Of a stretch of DNA of 64,000 nt, positions 58,983 through 64,000 are shown in pieces. Positions within the stretch are counted from its first letter, which is position 1. The number at the start of each line of letters is the position of its first letter. Source of the stretch: Nannocystis punicea. Lineage in GTDB: Bacteria; Myxococcota_A; Polyangia; Nannocystales; Nannocystaceae. The stretch lies in NCBI RefSeq assembly GCF_026965555.1, contig NZ_CP114040.1, forward strand, positions 3,658,001 to 3,722,000, given 5' to 3'. The translations under genes were made by a program, and so were the position numbers. The notes under the pieces were generated by a model that had not been told where the DNA came from, searched no databases, and worked only from the letters and a program-made list of their open reading frames with translations.

Positions 58983-60410
58983 ATGTTCACGGTCCCCGAA
59001 CACGTGCGTCAGACGGCGACGACGTTGCTGTCGACCCTGCGCCCGCTCCCGCTCGACCTCCCCAACCTGCCGCCCATGTTGCCGGGCGGCCTGCCGTTCG
59101 TCGGCCACGCGTCCGAGCTGCGCTCGAACCCGGTGGCGATGGTGCAGCGCGGGCGCGACATGTTCGGCGACATCTTCTGCGTGCGCCTGCCGGGCACGCT
59201 CGGCGTGGTGATGACGGGGCACGCGGCGCAGGAGAAGTACTTCCGCTTCCGCGACGACGAGGTCAGCCAGCGCGAGGCGTACCAGCTGATGACGCCGGTG
59301 TTCGGCAAGGGCATCGCCTACGACGCCGAGCCGCAGATCATGAAGGAGCAGCTGGGCTTCTTCCACGGGGCGCTGCGCGAGTCCCGGCTGCGCACCTACA
59401 CCGACGGGTTCATCGCCGAGTCGGAGCACTTCTTCGGCCAGTGGGGCCAGGCCGGCGAGGTCAACATGCTCGAGGTCGGCAACGAGGTGACGCTCTACAC
59501 CTCGACGCGCTGCCTGCTGGGCGACAAGATGCGGTTCAAGCTCAGCAAGGAGTTCTCCGAGCTGTACGCCGACCTCGAGGGCGGGATCAACGTGATCTCG
59601 TTCTTCGCGCCGTACCTGCCGCTGCCGGCGATGCGCCGGCGCGACAAGGCCCGCGTCAAGATGGTCGAGCTGATCGAGAAGATCGTCGCGGAGCGGCGCT
59701 CCGACGCGCACGGCCACGAGGACATCCTGCAGACGCTGGTCGAGTCGAGCTACGCCGACGGGCGCAAGCTGACGGTCGACGAGATCACGGGCCTCATCCT
59801 GACGATCATGTTCGCCGGCCACCACACCAGCGGCGTGACCTTCTCGTGGATCGCCGTGCTGCTGGCCCAGCACCCGCACATCTTCCGCCGCCTGGTCGCC
59901 GAGCAGCGCGAGATCCTCGGCGACCGCGAGCGCATCACCTACGACGACCTCCAGAAGATGAAGCTGCTCGAGGCCACCATCAAGGAGGCCCTGCGGCTGT
60001 ACCCGCCGATCATCCTGGTGATGCGCCGCGTGCTCAAGGCGTTCGAGTTCCAGGGCAAGCACGTGCCCGAGGGCAGCATGATCATCGCCTCGCCGGCGGC
60101 CGGTCAGCGCGTGCCGGAGATCTTCCCCGAGCCGCACCGCTTCGACCCCGACCGCTTCATGCCGGGCCGCGAGGAGGACAAGCGCTGGCCGTACGGCCAC
60201 ATCGCGTTCGGGGCCGGCCGCCACCGCTGCATGGGCATCGTGTTCGCCCAGCTGCAGCTGCGCGCGCTGTGGAGCCACCTGCTGCGCAACTTCGAGTTCG
60301 ACCTGCTCGACCCGAGCTACCCGGTCGACTACACCAACCTGATCGTCGGCCCGCGCCCGCCGTGCCGGATCCGCTACCGCCGGGTCGGCAAGCAGTCCGC
60401 GGGGGCATGA
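58983..60410 (+). CDS. Sterol 14-alpha-demethylase, cytochrome P450 CYP51
   Basis: 475 residues from ATG 58983. Heme ligand Cys416 in 'FGAGRHRCMG', ExxR at 335-338 ('KEALRLYPP'), and the CYP51-type I-helix 'FAGHHTSGVTF' (277-287, AGHHTS). The B'-region 'QREAYQLMTPVFGKGIAYDA' (96-115) matches the CYP51 substrate-recognition signature Y...PVFG.G..YD. It removes the C-14 methyl of lanosterol-like sterols in three O2-dependent steps. There is no N-terminal membrane anchor, usual in bacterial CYP51. No fused ferredoxin is present, so an external redox partner is needed. Confidence 0.9.
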   Translation: MFTVPEHVRQTATTLLSTLRPLPLDLPNLPPMLPGGLPFVGHASELRSNPVAMVQRGRDMFGDIFCVRLPGTLGVVMTGHAAQEKYFRFRDDEVSQREAYQLMTPVFGKGIAYDAEPQIMKEQLGFFHGALRESRLRTYTDGFIAESEHFFGQWGQAGEVNMLEVGNEVTLYTSTRCLLGDKMRFKLSKEFSELYADLEGGINVISFFAPYLPLPAMRRRDKARVKMVELIEKIVAERRSDAHGHEDILQTLVESSYADGRKLTVDEITGLILTIMFAGHHTSGVTFSWIAVLLAQHPHIFRRLVAEQREILGDRERITYDDLQKMKLLEATIKEALRLYPPIILVMRRVLKAFEFQGKHVPEGSMIIASPAAGQRVPEIFPEPHRFDPDRFMPGREEDKRWPYGHIAFGAGRHRCMGIVFAQLQLRALWSHLLRNFEFDLLDPSYPVDYTNLIVGPRPPCRIRYRRVGKQSAGA

Positions 60411-60456
60411 CCCAGAGGACATGGCGGCCGTGACAGGTCACGAGGGACATGTCCCG
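60401..60456. repeat. Tandem 14-bp palindromic array 12
   Basis: CATG 60406, CATG 60420, CAGG 60434, CATG 60448: four units exactly 14 bp apart, overlapping the last codons of CYP51. It separates CYP51 from the EXPERA gene and argues against translation from ATG 60421. Confidence 0.8.
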
Positions 60457-60948
60457 ATGCGCTGGATCGACCGCGTCCTGCTGGTGTTCGCGCTCAGCTT
60501 CTGCAGCACGTCGCTGCTGTTCGACCGCATGGCGGCGACAGAGCCGGGGCCGATGGCGCCGGCGACGAGCGGGCTCAAGGGCTTCTTCTACTGGTGGGGG
60601 AGCACCTACGACCCGCTGATCGTGCTGAACCCGCTGTGGCTGCAGATCGCCTCGGGGGTGTCGGCCTTCGTGTTCGGGCCGTTCTACGCGGTGCTGGCGG
60701 TCGCGCTGGTGCGCCGGCGCGAGTGGATCCGCTGGCCCGCGATCATCTACGCGTCGGTGATGCTCTACTCGATGGTGATCTTCCTCGGGGTGCACACCTT
60801 CGGCGAGCCGCGGCCCACGGTGCCGTGGCTGGTGGCGCTGCTCTACGCGCCTTACGTGCTCTTCCCGCTGGCGCTGCTGCGGCGAATGCTGCCGCGGCGC
60901 GGGCCCGCGGGCGAGGTCCGCCCGCTGTTCGAGACAGGACGAGGATGA
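60457..60948 (+). CDS. EXPERA-domain membrane protein (EBP/TMEM97-like)
   Basis: 163 residues from ATG 60457; ATG 60421 would add 12 residues encoded by the palindrome array and is less likely. Four membrane helices. The segment 'STYDPLIVLNPLWLQ' (49-63), 'FVFGPFYAVLAVALV' and 'WIRWPAIIYASVMLYSMVI' (90-108) closely follows TMEM97/EBP ('Y.DPLF..PP.WF', 'PFF', 'WIR.PAIIYS.H'). EBP is the eukaryotic sterol delta8-delta7 isomerase. In a sterol operon between CYP51 and a Rieske oxygenase it is a candidate sterol isomerase or sterol-binding protein. Its stop overlaps the next start (ATGA). Confidence 0.7.
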   Translation: MRWIDRVLLVFALSFCSTSLLFDRMAATEPGPMAPATSGLKGFFYWWGSTYDPLIVLNPLWLQIASGVSAFVFGPFYAVLAVALVRRREWIRWPAIIYASVMLYSMVIFLGVHTFGEPRPTVPWLVALLYAPYVLFPLALLRRMLPRRGPAGEVRPLFETGRG

Positions 60949-62063
60949 CGATGACGGAGATGCTGCACACGATCGGCCGCGCGCCGCCGCCGAGCTTCGA
61001 GGAGGCGCGCAACAAGCGGCAGAAGGTCCGCGCCGCCGGGCTCGACCCCAACCACTGGTACGCGGTCGAGTACGCGCAGGCGGTGCCGCCGGGCAAGGTG
61101 ATCGAGGTGACGTTCTGGCGCCGCTCGGTCGCGGTGTTCCGCGGCGAGGACGGGGCCCTGCGCGCGGTCGACAACCGCTGCGCCCACCGCCAGCTCAAGC
61201 TGTCGGGCGGGCGCGTGCACGGCTGCAACGTGGTGTGCCCGTACCACGGCTGGGAGTACGGCGGCGACGGCAAGCTGTGCAAGGTGCCGCACGAGCTGTT
61301 CGGCAAGCCGCTGCCGAAGATCGAGCTGCGCCACTACCCGGTGCGCGAGCGCTACGGGCTGGTGTGGGTGTTCTTCGGCGACCCGGCCCGCGCCGACGCG
61401 ACGCCGATGCCGGAGATCCCCGAGCTCGACGGGCCGAAGCCGTGGGCCAGGCTGCTGGTGGACTTCACGTGGAAGGCCCACCACTCGATGATCATCGACA
61501 ACGTCAGCGACTTCACCCACGCGTACCTGCACCGCAAGTACCGCCCGTTCACCGACTCGACGCTGACCGAACTGCGCGTCGAGGGCGACCGCGTCTACGT
61601 GTCGTACGACACGAAGGTGGCCGACGGGCCGCTGATGAAGATCTTCGTCGACAAGAAGCGCACCAACATCAATGCGATGACGTTGTGCTATCAATACCCG
61701 TACCAGTGGTCGGACACCGACGGGAAGATCAAGGACTGGTGCTTCTGCCTGCCGATCGACGAGCAGACCACCCGCGCGTTCTTCCTGTTCTACTTCGACG
61801 GCTTCAAGATCCCCGGGCTGCCGCTGCAGATGCCCAGGCAGGTGATGGAGCCGGTGCTCGGGATCGCCAAGCACGTGGTGTTCAAGCCGCTGCTCGAGGA
61901 GGACGGAGTCGCCGTCGAGGCCGAGCAGGACGGCTACAACCGCCACTGGCAGGCGCCCATCGCCGAGCTGAACCCGGCCGTGCACGCGTTCCAGGCGCTG
62001 ACGATCCGCAAGTGGGAAGAGTACCTGGCGTCGTCCTCGGGCCGCCTGGCCGAGGCGCGCTGA
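60945..62063 (+). CDS. Rieske non-heme iron oxygenase (sterol-related)
   Basis: 372 residues from ATG 60945, translationally coupled. Rieske [2Fe-2S] ligands: Cys79-x-His81 in 'CAHRQLKLSGG' and Cys98-xx-His101 in 'VCPYHGWEYGG'. The mononuclear iron site is 'NVSDFTHAYLHR' (His192, His196, bridging Asp189). Candidate roles in a sterol operon are C-4 methyl oxidation, as in bacterial SdmA, or C-7 desaturation, as in DAF-36/Neverland; SdmA-type is favoured because CYP51 and the C-14 reductase handle the preceding steps. It needs a reductase not encoded here. Confidence 0.8.
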   Translation: MTMTEMLHTIGRAPPPSFEEARNKRQKVRAAGLDPNHWYAVEYAQAVPPGKVIEVTFWRRSVAVFRGEDGALRAVDNRCAHRQLKLSGGRVHGCNVVCPYHGWEYGGDGKLCKVPHELFGKPLPKIELRHYPVRERYGLVWVFFGDPARADATPMPEIPELDGPKPWARLLVDFTWKAHHSMIIDNVSDFTHAYLHRKYRPFTDSTLTELRVEGDRVYVSYDTKVADGPLMKIFVDKKRTNINAMTLCYQYPYQWSDTDGKIKDWCFCLPIDEQTTRAFFLFYFDGFKIPGLPLQMPRQVMEPVLGIAKHVVFKPLLEEDGVAVEAEQDGYNRHWQAPIAELNPAVHAFQALTIRKWEEYLASSSGRLAEAR

Positions 62064-62133
62064 GGGCCGTCGCGCGCACCGTCGAGCGCCGCCGGCGCTC
62101 GACGGGCGGGCGCGCGCTTGCTATACGGGCCGG

Positions 62134-62619
62134 ATGACCGGTCCCGCGGAGAAGGACGAGCTGCGCATCGTGCCGGGCGAGAGCATCGGCCCGTTTCGCG
62201 TCGGTGAGGCGATCGAGCCGCAGCTGGCGCTGCTGACCGGCGACGTCGCGGTCGAGGAGCGCGGCGATACGCGGGTGTTCACGACGCGCGATGTGAGCCT
62301 GTTCGTCGAGGCCGGGCTCGTCACGCAGATCGGGATCCACGAGGAGCACCCGGGCGCGACGAGCGAGGGGCTGCGCCTCGGAATGACGCTCGGCGAGGTG
62401 GAGGGCGAGCTGTTGCTCGATCCGTTCAACGAGGTGCTGCTGTTCGCGGGCGTCGACGGCCTGTGCTTCTCCACCGGCCAGGCGCTCGAGCCCGTCGCCG
62501 AGGCGGCGCTGAACGAGGCGGCGCCGGCGGTGCTGTCGCGCGCCGACCGGATCGAATGGATCGGGGTCCACCTGCGGGAGTTCGACAGCCCGGAGGCCGT
62601 GCCGGTGACGCTTGAATGA
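62134..62619 (+). CDS. Hypothetical protein
   Basis: 161 residues from ATG 62134. Soluble, acidic, beta-rich, with phrases 'ESIGPFRVGEAIEPQLALL' and 'LRLGMTLGEVEGELLLDPFN' typical of an internal-repeat immunity-like or SMI1-like fold, but no firm family. No signal peptide. Confidence 0.45.
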   Translation: MTGPAEKDELRIVPGESIGPFRVGEAIEPQLALLTGDVAVEERGDTRVFTTRDVSLFVEAGLVTQIGIHEEHPGATSEGLRLGMTLGEVEGELLLDPFNEVLLFAGVDGLCFSTGQALEPVAEAALNEAAPAVLSRADRIEWIGVHLREFDSPEAVPVTLE

Positions 62620-62643
62620 GCGGGGCGTCGCCGGGTGTCTCCT

Positions 62644-62668
62644 CGGACATGTCCTTGAGAGCAGGGGC
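62644..62668. repeat. 14-bp palindrome pair
   Basis: CATG 62649 and CAGG 62663, 14 bp apart, at a convergent junction (stops 62619 and 62674). Confidence 0.6.
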
Positions 62669-62673
62669 CGGAT

Positions 62674-63237
62674 CTACGGCCGCCGCGGGTCGCGGTACGG
62701 CAGGAGCCGCGGCCACCAGCAGCGCAGCTCGTCGCGGTAGCGCACGTAGGGCTCGCCGAAGCGCGCGTGCAGGTCGCGCTCCTCGAGCGGTCGCACGAAG
62801 GCGTCCCAGATCAGGCCGCCGGCGATCGTGTAGAGGACGGTGAAGGTCGAGCCGAGGCCGAGGCCGACGGCGAAGCAGGCCCCGAGCCCGCCGACGGCCA
62901 TCGGGTTGCGCAGGTGGCGGTACGGGCCGACGACGACGAGCTCGTTGGCCATGTCGAGCGGGAGCGGGGTGCCGCGGCCGTGCCGGGCCATGACGAGGCC
63001 GCTGGCGAGGTTGAGCGCGCCGAACGCCGCGAACAGGACGAGCGCCAGCGCGCGCTGGCCGGGGAAGTGCCACGGTTCGAGGTCGAGCGCGTGCTCGAGC
63101 CGCACGAGCAGCCACGGGCCTGCGCCGACGAAGACCAGCCAGAAGACCGCCGACTGGGCGGCGGTCTTGGCCACGTTCCAGGCGGTGCTCGCCGGCCGGG
63201 CGCTGCGGAACGACGGGTGTCGGCGCGGCTCGCTCAC
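62674..63237 (-). CDS. Isoprenylcysteine-methyltransferase/PEMT-like membrane methyltransferase
   Basis: 187 residues from ATG 63237. 'LVVVGPYRHLRNPMAVGGLG' (GPY...RNP, SAM-binding region of ICMT/NnrU-type membrane proteins) and 'RFGEPYVRYRDELRCWWPRL' at the C-terminus (the E..RY...V..W.P motif) identify the ICMT/PEMT-like group. Four to five membrane helices. The methyl acceptor is unknown; proximity to sterol genes is suggestive only. Confidence 0.8.
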   Translation of the reverse strand: MSEPRRHPSFRSARPASTAWNVAKTAAQSAVFWLVFVGAGPWLLVRLEHALDLEPWHFPGQRALALVLFAAFGALNLASGLVMARHGRGTPLPLDMANELVVVGPYRHLRNPMAVGGLGACFAVGLGLGSTFTVLYTIAGGLIWDAFVRPLEERDLHARFGEPYVRYRDELRCWWPRLLPYRDPRRP

Positions 63238-63335
63238 GCGAGGACGGTCGCACGATTCGTCCGCGGCGGGTAGGCGATCGCCTCACGGAGCGCGGTCGTG
63301 CGGCGCGTGAGCGGTGATGCGCGCCGCGGGGGCGG

Positions 63336-63360
63336 CGTGATATGTCTCATTGGACATGTC
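63336..63360. repeat. 14-bp palindrome pair
   Basis: TATG 63341 and CATG 63355, 14 bp apart, downstream of the ADYC gene stop at 63384. Confidence 0.55.
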
Positions 63361-63383
63361 CGCGCATTGCGGCGCCGCTGCGA

Positions 63384-64000
63384 TCAATCGTCCTCGTCAT
63401 CCTCGTCGTCGTCGCCGTCGTCGTCGTGGCTGGCGCATTGCTGGGGCTGGTCGCCCCACTTGTCGCAGAAGCGGTTGGCCAGGAGGCCCCCGCGGCTGCC
63501 GGGGAGGCTGCCGCACGAGCTGAAGTCGTCGAGCGCGTCGAGGCAGGCGGGATAGGCGTAGGGGACGCCGGCGTCGTCGAGCAGCTTGAGGCGCATCATG
63601 TCGCCCACGCAGACGGCGCCGCTCGGGCCCCACTCGGCCTCGGGGCCCCAGTTGGAGCGGCTGAGGGTCGCGGCGGCCTGGATCCGCGGGGACAGCTTGT
63701 CGAGCACGTCGATCGGCGTGCCGGTGAAGGTGTGCGGGGTGCCGTCGCCGCAGTAGTCGGCGCGCGCCATGCGGGTGCAGGCCTGGTGATGGTTCGCCAG
63801 CGAGGTCGAGCCCGCCGTGGCCCACGGCCGGTAACCCCACTCCACACACTTGGCGAGCACGGCGTCGCGACAGGCGAAGGTGACGACGCCCGGATCGACG
63901 ATCCGCGCGCCAGTGGTGAGGTCCCAGTGGTTGGCGAGCGGGATGGCCTGGGTCGGCTGACCGAGGTGGTCGAAGCACAGGCTCTCCCAGCCGGGGTCAC
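63384..64000 (-). CDS. ADYC-domain protein (5' partial)
   Basis: At least 205 residues; the frame runs off the right edge, so the N-terminus and signal peptide lie outside. 'RMARADYCGDGTPHTFTGTPID' contains the ADYC motif, and 'NHHQACTRMARADYC' with 'CVGDMMRLK' matches the myxobacterial ADYC domain. Many Cys are paired. The C-terminus is an Asp/Glu-rich tail. Members are secreted or lipoproteins of unknown function. Confidence 0.75.
   Translation of the reverse strand, partial: DPGWESLCFDHLGQPTQAIPLANHWDLTTGARIVDPGVVTFACRDAVLAKCVEWGYRPWATAGSTSLANHHQACTRMARADYCGDGTPHTFTGTPIDVLDKLSPRIQAAATLSRSNWGPEAEWGPSGAVCVGDMMRLKLLDDAGVPYAYPACLDALDDFSSCGSLPGSRGGLLANRFCDKWGDQPQQCASHDDDGDDDEDDEDD

Noticed and set aside
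60421..60456. Start of the EXPERA gene at ATG 60421
   Set aside because: The first 12 codons would be encoded by the palindrome array; the Met at 60457 begins the family-like sequence.
622..63360. Palindrome arrays as CRISPR
   Set aside because: Units are 10-bp palindromes with 4-bp spacers, not long repeats with ~30-bp unique spacers, and no cas gene is present.

Overview
The window is very GC-rich chromosomal DNA in which nearly every base belongs to long, closely packed genes with strong third-position GC bias. It looks like a predatory myxobacterium of the Nannocystis/Plesiocystis/Enhygromyxa type. The indicators are numerous lipoproteins with a signal peptide followed by a long Ser/Thr/Gly/Pro linker, a protein with 13 'CGDG...CDDG' cysteine-rich repeats, an ADYC-domain protein, a DUF2330-like protein with a C-terminal membrane anchor and Arg tail, a Ser/Thr kinase fused to AAA and helical repeats, and bacterial sterol-biosynthesis genes. 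This assignment is inference from gene content. No rRNA, tRNA or CRISPR was seen.

Layout. 0-5.8 kb: lipoproteins, a leucine-rich TIGR02996-type protein, a 2OG-Fe(II) oxygenase-like protein and a beta-barrel. 5.9-13.7 kb: two STAS-domain regulators (GAF-STAS and V4R-like-STAS), a formylglycine-generating-enzyme-like/propeller lipoprotein, a HIT protein and an MFS transporter. 13.8-26.1 kb: an HExxH protein, OsmC, a small RebB-like protein, a glycogen-debranching-like/GT4 pair, a medium-chain dehydrogenase, a large DUF1963-like protein and two lipoproteins. 26.8-30.4 kb: a lipid-modification operon of two fatty-acid desaturases, an enoyl-CoA hydratase and a cyclopropane-fatty-acid synthase. 31.7-32.5 kb: decayed gene fragments. 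35.58-37.33 kb: a complete IS1380-type insertion sequence with terminal inverted repeats and a CTAG target duplication. 37.4-39.7 kb: a carotenoid oxygenase divergent from a TetR regulator. 41-47.4 kb: a propeller protein, an alpha-carbonic-anhydrase-like protein and the giant kinase. 47.5-55.5 kb: DUF2330-like protein, N-carbamoylputrescine-amidase-like hydrolase, and a duplicated segment carrying a propeller lipoprotein and a protein whose N-terminus resembles the clamp/zinc-ribbon part of RNA polymerase beta'. 57.7-62.1 kb: a sterol cluster of C-14 reductase, CYP51, an EXPERA-domain protein and a Rieske oxygenase, which together could process lanosterol-type sterols. 62.7-64 kb: an isoprenylcysteine-methyltransferase-like protein and a partial ADYC protein.

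Three things stand out. First, short tandem palindromes of core GRRCATGYYC recur on an exact 14-bp lattice after many stop codons and sometimes inside genes. Second, a truncated RpoC-like domain with an intact four-Cys zinc ribbon is fused to a propeller-like region at 53.5-55.5 kb. Third, an EXPERA-family protein sits inside the sterol operon. Several places show tandem duplication followed by decay of one copy: 1.55/1.64 kb, 22.0/24.8 kb and 51.9/53.4 kb.
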